DNA from: Paragonimus skrjabini miyazakii
Taxonomy: Eukaryota; Platyhelminthes; Trematoda; Plagiorchiida; Troglotrematidae
DNA: 64,000 nucleotides
Direction of reading: 5' to 3'
Assembly: GCA_014338405.1 (NCBI GenBank)
Contig: JTDE01000104.1
Coordinates: forward strand, 111,261 to 175,260
The position numbers and the translations under genes are program-made. This document shows, in pieces, positions 1 through 12,839 of the stretch (position 1 is the first letter of the stretch; every line of letters begins with the position of its first letter). Below the pieces are notes generated by a model, which saw only the letters and a list, made by a program, of their open reading frames with translations, made no database searches and had not been told where the DNA came from.

Positions 1-3000
1 ACGAACATTGGGGAACCATGTGAACGTAAATCGCATCAGAATTCAGCGTGCAGGTATCAAAACGGCAAGCTACTTGCACTGTCGTCGATATTAGCACTCG
101 AAACCAACTAAGCATTAAATCTAATGATTTTCATATAACTCATAAGTTAAGTCTACGAAAGCAGTGAGACAACACTGAAGCAATCCAGTTCTTAGCGTGC
201 AAAAGCAGATGATCATCTTTGTATTTTCGTTGTGGTAAGTTTTTCTTGACTTCTTTTAACTGTCTTCTATATTATATTTTATCTACACTAACAAATCTGT
301 AAACTGTCGTAAATTTTGAGTTGAATACCACACTTTAGGTCTTTTTTTACCTTTGTAACTTTTCCAGCTAACATCTCATCTTTGTTCCTTGAGCTGCCCA
401 CGTGAGGTTAACCAACAGTAGCCAAATCTTTTTGTTACCATGGTGATATATCCAAAGGATTATTGACTCGTTATCATTGAGCGCACTATTTTCAGTTTTT
501 TTCTGCCTTCATCAGTCTTACAGGGATCTTTTCTACTGTAAACGATGAGGGACGAGCAAAATATCCATGCGCAAGACATCTAATTTTTCAAGTTTCCCTT
601 GGGGAATACATATTTCAGATTAGGAAATTCACCACAAAGACTATCTTAGTCAAGTGCTGTCAAGTCAGTGGGAAGTTTGATGCACATCGGTGGGTGGCCT
701 TGCAATTGTTTATATAATCACATCTTTAGTAAATGAGTATTAACTTACTAGGCAAGTATGAGTCACACATTAATCATACTCACCATGAACCCTTCAGAAC
801 TGTTGATAAGCAGTGTTAGCAATCGCTGTTAGTTGAAAAGCACGACTGGTTCCACTTTGTGGTTGTCAACAGTGAAAAATATAAGTTTTTGCAGAATTCA
901 GGCTAAATAGCGAATAAGAAAAAGAGTGTTTACGAACAAATGTTGATACGGGGATTTAACAGAAAATATCGAAACATACTTGAAAAGACTGAAATAAAAA
1001 TGATTGTAGTTATGTAAAACTGAAGTTTTAGCTGCGAAATGTTTGCTTGCTGTAAACTGAACAGAAAAAAATAAAATCAACAAAAGGTTTGTAGGCCGAC
1101 AACTAAAATCTGATAGGTGTTTTACGGGTCTGAGGAAAACTGCACAATCTCTTGACAACGGAAAAAAAATAATCGATCAACATCCAATAAGGAACAATAT
1201 ACTTAAATCATTCCGCAAAGCGGTGTAAGATGAAAATGTTTTTGAACTGCGGCCATAAAGTAAGGGATTTTAACTTTAGTGAAGACGCCATTAGGGTGAA
1301 GTGCCCAGGTCATGCTATTACTTAAACTGACTTGTAGATATGTAACGGAAAGAAACCAGGGCAGGTGTTCTTTACAAACACAAAGGAATGGGCACTCACT
1401 GAAGGATTCTTCATATCGTTTCTCCTCCACAAGAGAGATCAAAGTGTAGACACGTTGGGATGAGTTGGGAGATAAATTGCGAGGGTCTGATCAACTTGGG
1501 GACTCGGCTAATCTATTTAGTAGTAGTGAAGAGTAAAACTTAGTCGGGTGTTTGATTCATAACACCATACAATTCAGGCAAGCAAGCTATAGTCATCGTC
1601 TGAAAGGTCTGTCTAATGGAAATAACGCTTGAAAACTAACGTCACACACCGAAGGATGACTACTTAATTGCATGGTGCTCCGTAGTTTCTACAACTTTGC
1701 AGATACATAGGATGATAGTCATGCAAGGAGGAAGATTATGAAACTAACTACACTGTTAGTAGCTGTTTGAGATATAGTATCATTTGATTAGTCTTCTGTC
1801 TTCAACGTTAGCAAATTCCTAATGTCATGTCTGCTTTGTCCTTGTACGTTTACACAACTTTGTACAGCAAGCCATGAAGGTTCATAGCCATCTACAATCG
1901 TTTAACGACGGTCACTGAGGGAATTATATTCAGGATTATCTTCCGTTTGTTTCCACCCTGGTGTGTTTTAGCGTACTGATGGGCAATGCAATTCAGAAAT
2001 TGCTGTGTATCGTTAGTGATGTTGCTTTTGAAATGTGTTCTGTCTGAAATTTGCTCCTCTTACCTCTGGTTGAATGATTTCAAACATGTTTGAGCAACTG
2101 AAGCATCGTTTTCTTTCCCATATTTTCTAGTCAATTTACCTATCTGATCATAAAATTACTGAGCCAATCAACCCTCTTGGAGATGACTCATTTCATGCAC
2201 TAATATGCGCGTAAAGTCTGATCACATTTTGCAATGCGTCTCGATTCTCACTCTCAAACTGACCATCTACGATTGAAGACATACGTCGCGAGATGTTACC
2301 ATTTCGTTTACTCTCTTCAGTCCCGAACGTAAAACAGTGGAATATGTAGGACACACATATAGCAACAACAATAAAAACAATCAACGATTGGGTTTACACA
2401 AAACAAGGACTGTTATCAGTTCCAGGGCAGACAAACTGCGTGATTCAACAGCTTATGCACACACAGGACCGGACGGCGAGTGTTGACCATCTACGTTTGA
2501 TTTTGACCCCGTTAGAACTCACCAGGCAAATATATGTTTTGTTGCGTTCCGTCGGATCTCATGGTCACACAAGGTGAACTCGAATGCTCAAATGCACCTG
2601 TCATTCTGTAGTTCTTATGGTATCAAGGGCGACTTAAGCCGTAAGTTCTTAACGTTGAACGTAATTTACTCGGTAAACGAAACTTATGCTGTAGGGAGTA
2701 TTGATCTAGAAATACTGAATATAATAAAGTTTGTTACGACTAATTGACGACAACCTTAGAAAAACGTTGTCTAACATAAAAAGTGAGAAGTGAATTTTAC
2801 TGAGGTTTATTAGTGTTTTGGAATCAATGATAAAACTTGTAGGTGGACATCAGCGATAAACCGATAGTGTTGGGCAAAGAAAAGATTTGCTAAACAAAAC
2901 CCTTTTCAGGAGTTTGTATTAAGAAACACAATAGATTTCCTGAGTTGTTACGTGTTCTGAAAAAAACCGAAGGTGCTTCCGTGATTAATCAACATGTTGC

Positions 3001-3810
3001 ATATGATTTCGAAAGATATTTAAACGAAGAAGTAGATGACACTAGGGAATTCATCGGTTGTATGCGGATACGATTATCACTGTTACATTGCGTAATTTTC
3101 GAGGGCAGTGTGCGTTAAGCACTAGTTTGACTAATATCCCGATCACGTGAATCTGTTTGTAATGATCACAAAACTCTTGTATTATTTTCTTTTCCTTTCT
3201 TCATATTTACCGACGATCATTTAAACTTTTGTTGATGTTCTACTTGAAAGGCATTTGTGTATCGCCCGACGTTTCGAATAAGTGCTTTATCCGGTTTTAC
3301 ATGTCAATAAATCTCTATGTCTTTATCAAGGTATATAGTGCATAAGAATGATTTGTAGCACATCTGCTCAAGCTCTTGCTGAAAATTCCTGTATTTGGTG
3401 GTCTGCTGAACTCCATTACATATCCACATTTTATATCAATTTATTACATCCACCTTGCTATTAATGATCCTCACAGCTAGATGTTTTTCCGCTTGGTTTC
3501 AATGGTTTCCTTTCCGTCTGCTTGTCTGTTTATCTAATTAATGACTTCCGTCCCAGAGAAGATTGTTCTGATGATTGTATACAGTTACAATCATGTATGT
3601 GATAAGCAGTGGGAAGGGTTGTTTTGGTTCAGCTCACATGATTTATATATTTTATAATAGTGACAGTTTAAAGTACGCAGTTCACCAAGTCAAGCAACTT
3701 CAACTTTTGTATATCAAGGGGGGTGTACTAGTTCATTCCACCGAAGGACGGTCAGTTAAATGCGTGACAAAGCTAGAAACTAGTGCGCTGATTAATAGGT
3801 GCATTTATGT
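1..3810. other. Unassigned AT-rich DNA
   Basis: No reading frame here resembles a family I recognise, and all open frames are short (under about 125 codons) as expected by chance in AT-rich DNA. I see no tRNA, tandem array or retroelement motif. It is best read as intergenic or intronic sequence. Confidence 0.6.
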
Positions 3811-3910
3811 NNNNNNNNNNNNNNNNNNNNNNNNNNNNNNNNNNNNNNNNNNNNNNNNNNNNNNNNNNNNNNNNNNNNNNNNNNNNNNNNNNNNNNNNNN
3901 NNNNNNNNNN
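3811..3910. other. Assembly gap of 100 N
   Basis: Exactly 100 consecutive N characters. A round length of 100 usually denotes a scaffold join of unknown true size, so distances across this point should not be trusted. Confidence 0.98.
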
Positions 3911-3995
3911 AATAAGTTTCATAGTTTGACCAGAAGAACTGGTTGAAAAGGCGAAGTCTGAAAGTTTTTAAATAACACACGCTCTAATGGTGCAA

Positions 3996-4620
3996 TCAAT
4001 TCCACGACAAAGAGATCGATTGCATCAGCGCCTTCTGTGCACACAAAACTGGTCGAGGTCGTTTGATTAGCATTGCCTCGCTAATTGCTAACAGTTTCGG
4101 GTTGCGATTATGTAACAATATCTTGAATGAGTTGACAGGGTCAACTAGGTGACCGGTTGCTAAGATGTGTTTGACGATCGATGAGGCCGGGTTTGTCGAG
4201 CCTATTACAGTCAGCAGGTAGATTTTTGAGGTTAATAACCACTTAGGAATGTGCTCCGCCATACGCTGATGCAAGTGCCAATCTGTCCTGCCTATATAGA
4301 ACTCTTTGCAATTGCAATCGAACTAATATATTACGTGGGAGACAGATTGATCGGTCGATTGTGTATCACCGCTATGAAGAGCCAAACCCCTAGTAGGATG
4401 AGTAGTTGGGCAGCTGGATAGGTGCGTTGCAACGCCGACATCAATTTGTGACTAGTGTCAGGTGGTCACCTTTGAATTGGATTTTCAGAAATATGTTCTT
4501 TTTCTGTGCACTGCAGCTTACCACTTTTGGTTCTTTCATCTTACTGTGGATATCCACAAACTTTTCAGCATAGCCGTTATCCACCAACGTTTGTAGTTGG
4601 TTCGTTCAATTGTTGTTGCT
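3996..4620 (-). mobile_element. Penelope-like element remnant: RT C-terminus, linker and GIY-YIG endonuclease
   Basis: Read on the minus strand from about 4610 down, the frames give NGYAEKFVDIH, then KKNIFLKIQFKGD (the RT C-terminal region and linker of PLEs), then CNCKEFYIGRTDWHLHQRM and EHIPKWL, the GIY-YIG nuclease start with the PLE hallmark EH-x-PKW. It ends with KHILATGHLVDPVNSF and AISEAMLIKRPRPVLCAQK before a stop at 3996. PLEs use this endonuclease to nick the target for reverse transcription. Several in-frame stops and frame changes in the linker show the copy is dead. The 5' part with the RT catalytic motifs is absent, which is normal 5' truncation. Its C-terminal ending resembles the copy at 10829 rather than those at 27.5 and 53.2 kb. 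Confidence 0.85.
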
Positions 4621-4626
4621 ATACGT

Positions 4627-4712
4627 AGTTTGTATGAAATTCGCTGGTTTTACCTTGGCGACTGATAAGAGTAAATCGAAATGGTAACATCTTGCGATAT
4701 ATGTCTTCTCTC
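4627..4712 (+). repeat. Dispersed repeat R3, copy 1
   Basis: This stretch is clearly similar to 7229-7321 in the same orientation, sharing blocks such as TTTGTA, GTAAATC and CGATATATGTCTTCT or its TGCAATATATGTCTTCT variant. It lies directly beside the PLE remnant ending near 4620. The family is unknown to me. Confidence 0.5.
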
Positions 4713-4799
4713 TGTTTTGAATAAATATACATGAGTTGACATTGTAGGTTGTATCGTTTAGCCTGCACGGATTGTAAATGACTGACAAATGCACCTAGT

Positions 4800-7700
4800 A
4801 TTTTCCAGCGGACTTATTACGCATTCACATATATACTGCGGTTGAATAGTAGCCCATTCTCAATTAATACAACAGTTTGATGGTGTTGTCTTCTGTTCTC
4901 ACTATGACGTCTCTCTGTTGTAATCGATTAATTCATGGGCTCACATACCATGTGGCAGGCTAATAGTGTTGCAAGGTAAAACTAAAAGTGTTTTAACCTC
5001 GTTTGTTTCGTGTGTTTGCCGGCTACTAGATGGAAAAGGGCAAGCCTGTTGTAATATGCCACGCAATTGTTGAAAATATAACTCTCAAAACCATTCAAAT
5101 GTCTCTGAATCCATAATTAATGGGGTTCAAAAGCCTATGCTATCAAAGGCAGGCTAGAGATCCGATAGGTCGGCAAACCTACCCAGGGGGCGAAACTGAC
5201 TAAAAATTGATAACTTCATCCCCGTGTGTTTTCAGGCGCTGAAAGGAAAAAGCGTAACTACTAACGTGTGCACGTCACACAAGAAAGCAGAGTGTTTCTG
5301 GCATTTTTAATATAATAAGAAGATGTGATCCATCACCCGGTGAGAAACACATCACTTCGAGTGTTGTTAACATACGTACAAAGCGCGCACAAACTATTAC
5401 TACCATACCAGACGTGGTCCACACGCAATCGTCTAACGTATTCAGCCTTTTTGACAGAGTATCAGTATAATTGTCTTTATGGGAGGCGCATGATAAGGTT
5501 GGCCTTGTCGAGCACTTTTCCATTAGACATTTACGGCGACCCCTTCTAAACACTGGCCAATTACATAGCTGCCTTTCAAAACCTCCTTACGTTTCATTTA
5601 GTGAAGAGATTGATCCAGACCAATTGCCCACTCTACAGCGGTCCACACATGACAGTGCTAAAAATTTAATCTGATTACTTCCAGTCGTCCACAAATCTGA
5701 TAGGACATTTATTTGTGACAGTGAACCCGGAAATCAAGGTCGCAGGCATAGGTGACTGTCATTTCCAGGGTTTTCCCTCTCAAGCCTAGGAATACTAGCG
5801 CTTATGTATTCCATGATTTAGACAAGTGTAACCTTACGACCATTAAGTTTTGACTTTCGACCTCTAAGGGACAAGCATTAATGAACCATCTATGTCTGCT
5901 TACATCCATACCTACATTTAGAACTTTAAAAGCGTTCTTCCGGACTCAAAGCTCGATTGGTTAAACTTTAACGACTGCCGGGTGATATCACATTCCATGC
6001 AGACCAATCTCGGAAACCCATTAAAGGTCTTTATGAATTTTATTTCATTCGAAATTTATTGGTCACTCAACGAGATCCCCCGGTTTCCAGTGCTGAATCA
6101 ACAGTTGCAACCGTTGTCCTAACTGACACGTGGCATGAACTCCAAAATAACGGAACTTCACTGACTGTCCAGAAGAGAAAACATACAAACATATGAGCGA
6201 ATGGAGGTATATCGCTAGAAGACTACTTTGTTTTACTCCACATCAAGTGGTGTTTACTACTATCACGTCCGTTCTCGAAAAAAAGAAAGAGGTTTGAGTG
6301 TTACGAGGCATTTTCGGTAAACCAAAACCTTAGTGCATGTCAGATGCCAAATACAGAGGCAAATAGCCAGGTGTGACTTCGCATCGTTACAATTGCCATT
6401 GTGCGAAATTCGATACCAGACTCGAGACATCTGAGGTGCATGGCCCCGGTTATTCCGAGGTTGTCTGAAACTATGCAGTGTATTTAACATTTAAGACAAC
6501 CATCTAGTCAGCTCCGCTGATCACTGATTGTCCAGATTAATGACATCATTACAAGGTTGCTTCCGTAGTAGTTTCGTGAATACCACTGATGGAGGATTGC
6601 CACTGTTATTAGGTTGACTCTGACACCAGAGTTGTACACACTAAACTCATCGTTTGTTTTTACATAACGTGATACAACTATTAATGCTTACTTGAGAGAG
6701 AATATCAGAGCGTTCGCACATTAGAGGGTTTCTCAGAAACCTACATGGTTAGATTATACTCTAACCCTTGAAAAAATATATTTATACTTACCTGCAGATT
6801 GATGCACCTCATTGCCACAGTAACGACGAACTCATCATATAGGAAATAACAAGGGAGGTATAAATATTATCCCGGCCCGAAACCTCGCGAAGATTTTTCA
6901 CAAAGCGAACAGTTTATATTGGATAAGAGAATTAGGTGATGCGCAGTGACCTGATGTTTCGGCACATCCGTCACTCGATGAGCAATGTCTGTTTACTGTG
7001 GACGCCGTTACTAAGGTCGTCTACAGATGAGTTCCGAACAGGCAGTCTAGACTACTCTGAGAGAGGAACTCAGTATAGCGCTGTACAACTTTCTCACCGA
7101 CAGTAGGGAGACCAGTTCGAAACAGAAATGTTTACAAAAGTGGTTGAGATAACCTATCGAGTTGCCATGGTCGTGATTACATAATAATTGGTGTGCTTGT
7201 GGGCGTGTCTAGTCCCTGTTTGTCCTTATTTGTAAGATGAATATAGAATTGGCATGTTTTACGTTTGTGACTGATGGAAGTAAATCAAATGTTAGCATGT
7301 TGCAATATATGTCTTCTATGTGCTCTGATGAAGAAATATGTTCAAGAAAATAGATAGAGAGCACACTATGGATACTGTATAGCTCTTCAACAGGAACTTC
7401 AGTACCAGGTAGATGTGCCTACAGTTTTGCATCAACCTAACCATGTCTTACAACAATGTATTATCCTTAACCAAATGCCGTCCCGCAATAGCATACGTTT
7501 TACAGAAGTGGGACGATAATCTCAAATAGCGAAACCACCAACGTTTTAACCAACCAGTACCTGGAATTCCTCGTTACCAGCTTCACAGTTTCGGTTCATG
7601 AATCTAGCATCGGGTTGCATGTTATATATCACAGCTAATGAGAAGTACAATGCAAAGTATAATGTGAGATGGACGCGCGGAAACTCTCGGCCAGTTATCG

Positions 7701-10270
7701 ATGGCAGGACAACCCGACGTTTGGAAGCGACGGTTGAACGTGTACTGTGTGAGGCGTGTCGATAAAGAGACTAGTAGTGTACTGCCATCAAACGTGGCGA
7801 TATGTCAGTGGCGCAAAACACTATTTGTGTCCGTGGTTGCATATCTTTATATAGTTTATAATAGATTTCTAGTGATAAACAACGTCTCATGTAAACACAA
7901 TTTCAGCACCAAAGATACCCTGTGAGCAATTAAGTGCATATCCTACAGGTTATCCCAAAATATTCAAACGCTTTTGAAAACAAGTACCCAACTTCTGTTC
8001 CTATCTCTCTTTCAATGCTACAGAAGTGTTAGCGAGCTATCTAGACCATTCCGCCAACTGATTAATGCATATACCTATGGAATAGACTTCTTAGAGAAAA
8101 CGTGATTAATGCCTCTTTAAAGGCAGTGAGTTCAACAAGCCCGTTAATTGTAGACAAACTGAGTTATTGTTGCCTATCTTAAAGGCTATGGAGAGATTGA
8201 CTGATGAGTGGTTACTTAGGCATTTATTTGATTAGTACTGTTGTCTCAGAGTTAGCTGGAATTTCCAATGAGATATTCGTGCGCTACTACTTTAAATACT
8301 AGTCAAGAAAATCATACAGTCATAGAATTCAAATCAGTTGATGTGATATTTCTAGGGGTTGTTTAGATTTTCCATCTAATAGACTAGTTAACGTTATGCA
8401 TGGATATTCATATCTACGGTATGGAACATTTTCTATCCCTGTGATTCAACTATAACCTCCACGATCAGTAATTTACTGTCATGAACGTGGAATTTTGCCG
8501 ACTGGTACAATATGACCGGAAACAGGTCCCTGGGTTTCAAACTAAGTTCCTTTCTTTTCATTTTATTCACTCTCACACTCTCACAATTTGTAAATTCCCC
8601 ATTATTCTAAGATGCTAATGACACCAAAAGTGCGATTCACAGTGAGAAGTTACAGAGTGAGTAAAATATGCTTCAACTCAAGTCCACAAAATACCGACTG
8701 CCGTTTAACAAGGTCAGACCTGAAATAATGCACTTCTGTTCTTTGGAATGCACAGGGTACCTTCTGAGAGGCGAAATACTGAGTACCACATTTCGTGAGT
8801 CTCACTTCGGCAAGACCCTAGTTTGTGTTCCAACAATGTATCAAAGATCAGTGAAACTGGGTCTGTTCTCGGATTGCTTAATAGAACGTTCACAGAGCCT
8901 TTCTAAAACTGTAGCTATGTTTGATTTGCCATTTCCCCTCCTAACTTGAGCAAATTATCATTAGTCTTTAAAAGGTTTTTGTGAGGAACAATGTGAATTG
9001 TCAGAATGGGTACCTTAACGAGTCTCATTGGGCAACTTGGTGACAGTGCACAGTGTGCTACCACTGTATCATCTGAGACCTGTTTTTATTACATAGAGTC
9101 ATCCATCAACCTAAACATCACTGAAGAAAAATACTCGTAACTAACGAAAACAACAACCCCAAAACTAATTCGCTAACTGCATTAAATCAAATAACTCGTC
9201 TGCCTTTCACAGAGCATTCTTTTATAGCTCGAACATGCTCAATATGGAACTTCCCATCACAGTCTATCGCAGTTGTGTCATCAAAGGCTGAAATCATACA
9301 CAAAATTAAAGACTACATCCAGGATACCAAGTCGCCACCCCCAAATAACGCAAGCGTTAAAACCATAACAATACGGTGAATATATGGTAAACCACTTACC
9401 GTTAGCGTTAGCCAGCTGATTTTTGTTGCATGCTACAAAGCGTTTGTTCAGTGCGTCACAAGCAGTAGTCAGGTTTCAGTCCTTACTGTCTATTACCTAA
9501 GGATTTCTTTTTTCTTCCTAAAGTTTTCCAATATAAGTTCAGATGTACACAAGTAATACCAGTTTTCTTTCATCTGTGAGTTTCTTATGAGTTCTACAAA
9601 TTCCAGGAGTAAGTGAGCAACATTCACTCAATCATTGATCATTTCTCGGTTAATACTGCATTTAATCATCACTGGATCATCCGTCTGAACAAAGTACCGT
9701 TATGTCTGACATGTACAATAAAGTCAAAAAGTAGATGATTGCTCATATAGGTGAAAGTCAATCCGCTGAATAATGTTTACTACTCAAGAATTGGGAGAGA
9801 TTCAAAGGTGATATGATCATTTCTACCCTAGAAGTTGGCGGTAGTTGGATAGTCTGTTGTGTGGACAGTTGCTAGCTGTGAACGGATTTTTTCTATTCAT
9901 ACCGTCAATAATTCGAGCTGTAGTGAATGCGAAAACCAAATCACTCTATTACTTTTCCAACCGAAATGATTGAACAGTTAAGCTTAATGATAAAACCCAC
10001 TCAGGTGAAGGTACATGTGTTTAAAAAGAACCACAGTGTTCACAAATTATCTTGTACGGTTACCAAACCTGGCCTCAGTTATAATAAGCAACTAGGTGTT
10101 TTGAGATTTAAGTTGCTGAACAGACATCTGGTATATGACACTATTTATCTATCTACCTTTCATTTTTGTGTACCCTCGAAACCACACATTGATACGAACG
10201 ATGTTCTTTTATCGCAAATATGACTGCGAGCGTCTGACTTTGAATTGCCAAATCTGTGTTGTTGTTTCCC
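4800..10270. other. Unassigned sequence, one short dispersed repeat inside
   Basis: About 5.4 kb with only short open frames on either strand, none recognisable. The longest (8668-8949 plus, 5275-5553 minus, 9927-10223 plus) show no domain I can name. Apart from repeat R3 at 7229-7321, I see nothing to annotate. Confidence 0.55.
7229..7321 (+). repeat. Dispersed repeat R3, copy 2
   Basis: Second copy of the short repeat at 4627-4712, same orientation, diverged, and ending in the same ATATATGTCTTCT block. No coding capacity is evident. Confidence 0.5.
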
Positions 10271-10277
10271 CCTCCAG

Positions 10278-10587
10278 TGAGTTATCCCTATGACACTCAA
10301 ATGACAACCGTTGAACTTCATGCAACAAAACAGTTTGGCCGAAGTTGCAAATCAATGGTCAGAAGTGCTTCAGATTACCATGATTGCTTGTACAATCACT
10401 CGTATCCGCTCTATGTGTTTATCCTGCGTGATTTTGTGAAGGACATCAATTTGTTGACTAACGACAACCAAATGTTTCTGGATCTAGCCCTAGCAAGATC
10501 TGTGACCCCCAGCCGCTTTGTGGAAAAAATCGTTTCCATGTCTCGCCATTTTCTGTGGGCGAACCATAGTGCACATTATCAAAGAAT
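10278..10587 (+). CDS. Possible internal exon of a guanylate-binding-protein-like large GTPase
   Basis: The frame gives VELHATKQFGRSCKS followed by YPLYVFILRDFVKDINLL and a segment MFLDLALA. This has the shape of the GBP/atlastin GTPase region, where a V-T-E-L-T helix is followed by FPDFVW-x-LRDF and then YLE-x-AL; LRDF is the GBP-type form. A pyrimidine-rich tract ending in CCTCCAG at 10277 is a plausible 3' splice site, and AAGAAT before GTAAGC at 10588 is a plausible 5' splice site. The residues after LALA match the family poorly, so the true exon may end earlier, or this may be a pseudogene piece. I could not find the P-loop exon nearby. Known of the family: these are dynamin-related GTPases. 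The exon call is an inference from one motif block. Confidence 0.4.
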
Positions 10588-10828
10588 GTAAGCGAATAAA
10601 CCCAACCTGTAATAAAAAAAGGTTTATTCTCTTTTGGTTATCAGAAAACTTGAAACAGTTCATTGCATTCAGAAGTTTGAACAAAACAGGTAGAACACGG
10701 AAACTGGGAGATGCAAGCATTTCGTATTGACTCATCAGTACCAAATTTACAATAACATTAAACGGTTTTTTTATATCGAACAGATAGGGAGTAGGGTGGA
10801 TAGTCAATCGGTGGGTTAAAAAAGGTCA

Positions 10829-11324
10829 CTAAGTCCAGGGAAGTGTCAAGTTTACGAGCAAATGTTTCTGAACACATAGGGTCGGATTTAGTCGATTGAT
10901 TGCGACAGCTTCAGCAAACCGCAAGAACCTTGCATTCGAGTGACGTAATAGGATTCTGAATGCGCAAACTGGGTCAATAACGTGTCCAGTTTTCAGGACG
11001 TGTCTTGCGACTGCGGACGCTGGTTGCTTGTGTGTTTCAGACATATTGTCGTTCTTCTGTAATACAGAGTTCTGCACCCATTTAGGTGAATGTTCTTTCA
11101 CTCTGGAGATCAAACATCTCTCGGTTCTGCCTATGTAATTTTCTTTGCAGTTACATGTAAATTAGTAGACACAATGTGAGGTGGCACCGACAGGCTGATC
11201 TCCTTTGACTGAAGGGACGGGCAGTTTCTGGGTCCGGGCTAGTACACAGAGTTCCGCAGCGTTAAATGTCCGTTTAACTGAATTCACTAGTCGTCGAGTT
11301 GTTTGATGCATGTTATAATCACCT
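10829..11324 (-). pseudogene. PLE linker and GIY-YIG endonuclease
   Basis: Frames read NSVKRTFNAAELCVLART in the linker, then SVGATSHCVY, a stop, and FTCNCKENYIGRTERCL, which holds the CxC pair and the YIG of the GIY-YIG nuclease. RVKEHSPKW supplies the PLE EH-x-PKW motif. The end reads ARHVLKTGHVIDPVCAF and FAEAVAINRLNPTLCVQK, closing with LTLPWT. The single in-frame stop sits between the tyrosine and the CxC pair. Two other copies (3996 and 10829) share this ending style, as distinct from the QSLQLP or QTLGFP endings at 53.2 and 27.8 kb. Confidence 0.87.
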
Positions 11325-12836
11325 TTAAAAGGCAGTTCTGTATAAACCTTCCTTTTTCCTCACTGTGGCTACCTGTTCTGAAGGTTGTTTTGGTCTACTA
11401 TGCCTATCTATGAAACTTTTCGGATACCCATTAGATTGTAGTACAGAGTTGATCAAGTCTAGTTCATTTGCAAGACCATCCTGTGTACACATTCGTCTTG
11501 CTCGTGTGAATAGTGTATTTATTGGTGTGCGTTTGTGATGGACCGATGTGAAACTACTAAAGTTCAGGTATCGACCGGACCACGTGGATTTCCTATAGAT
11601 CGCTCTTTTAATAGAACCATCCTCCAGGCGATTTATCAGTATGTTTAGAAACGGCAAACAATTATCAGCTTCAAATTCACATGTTACCCTCAGGTTTGGA
11701 GATTATCTATTGCCTGTTTAGAACGACTGAATTCTAATGTATCATCAGCATAGCGTTTGCAGTATGACAGATTTGCTATGTCTGCCGCTAACTCTTGCTC
11801 AATCCTCAACATGAAAAAGTCCGTTAAGTTGGGCCCTAGAGGAATTCCCATAGCTCTATCATCTATTTGGCGGTAGGACCGATCAAGGAAGTGGAAACTG
11901 ACGTTTTCAGTGCATAATAATGAAGTTTCCTTCAGAATATCACTAGGTAGAGATAGAGTAGTATGGTTCGTTTCAAAGAGCCCACAAATATAATCAATTG
12001 TCTTGTGTAGAGGGACATTCATAAACAGTGACTGAACGTCTGTGGAGCACATTAGGAAGATTGATTTTGTCCGAGTCACTGGTCAACTCAAAAGACTCTT
12101 CAACAGAATAGGCCAGAAACTTTTGTTTTAATGGCGTTAGGGTGATGACTAACCAGCGTGCCAATTTATGGTATGGAGAATTAGTCATCACCAGAATAGC
12201 CCTAAGCGGCGTTCCAAACTTGTGTGTCTTAGGGAGGCCGTAGAGTTGAAGTGTCGATGACCCACACGGTCTAAGGAATTTGTACGTCATGTCGTCAATT
12301 ATGCGTAGCTGTAAAGGAGGTTGGAGATGCCTTCCTATGCGACTTTCTGTTTCGGTGATACTGTCCACTGTGTCTGTTTGCTGAAACTTTGTTCGATCCT
12401 CTAATATTGACAGCATTTTATGCACATACGCGTCTCTATCTAAAATGACTGCACCGGAGCCCTTGTCTGGCTTAAGTATTGCTACATTTTTCGACTGATG
12501 TTCTCTTAATGATTGCAAGTGTTTCTTTGTGATAGCACACCGGCCATTGATCGGAGTCATGATAAATCCATTAGGTATATCAGTGAATTTGGTTTTAAGC
12601 CAGCCTAAGCTATCAGCAGTAGTTGGCTGAAGGTCTGACAGCTGATCAGTGAGATTCTCAAACTGAGCTTCAACATAAATACGGTTAGACCTTTGTGTTG
12701 GTATTTTATAATCTAAACCCAAGGCTAAGTCTTCTAATTGCAAAGAATTCAACTGTACTGAAGAACAGTTCAATACACACTTACTGGGATCCAGTGAGAT
12801 TGGTTCTTCAGCCGGCTTCTTACGTGGTTTCTGCAA
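11325..12836 (-). pseudogene. PLE reverse transcriptase, frameshifted
   Basis: The enzyme copies element RNA into DNA at the nicked target. The first segment (12836 to 11994) has KNVAILKPDKGSGAVILD, the conserved N-terminal RT block of PLEs, and LQLYGLPKTHKFGTPLRAI, a signature of the family. The second segment (12079 to 11690) has STDVQSLFMNVPL (motif A), MGIPLGPNLTDFFM (motif B) and CKRYADDTLEF (motif C, with the catalytic pair of aspartates). The third (about 11690 to 11325) has CLPFLNILINRLEDGS, AIYRKSTWSGRYLNF and LQSNGYPKSFID, the thumb. The three segments lie in successive frames, so at least two indels have occurred. The start at 12836 is only the first in-frame candidate; the true N-terminus may lie upstream. 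Confidence 0.88.
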
Positions 12837-12839
12837 ACG

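Larger units (their letters stand above)
10829..12836 (-). mobile_element. Nearly full-length Penelope-like retroelement, decayed
   Basis: This minus-strand element has, in order, an N-terminal extension, the RT fingers/palm, the thumb, a linker and a GIY-YIG endonuclease, which is the canonical PLE order. It is the most complete transposable element in the window. The reading frame changes near 12070, near 11690 and near 11330, and there is an in-frame stop just before the endonuclease motif near 11160, so it cannot make its protein. No flanking terminal repeat is obvious. Downstream of the stop at 10829 is AT-rich sequence, then the GBP-like exon on the other strand. Confidence 0.9.

Noticed and set aside
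7300..7345. CTGATGAAGAAATATG as a possible hammerhead core
   Set aside because: There is no stem II between the core and an A-rich stretch, and no complementary stem I.
10518..10730. A second GBP exon (KECKRINPTCNKKRFILFWL) in another frame
   Set aside because: The likeness to the F-P-x-R-x-C-F block is too loose, and it overlaps the first exon candidate in a different frame.
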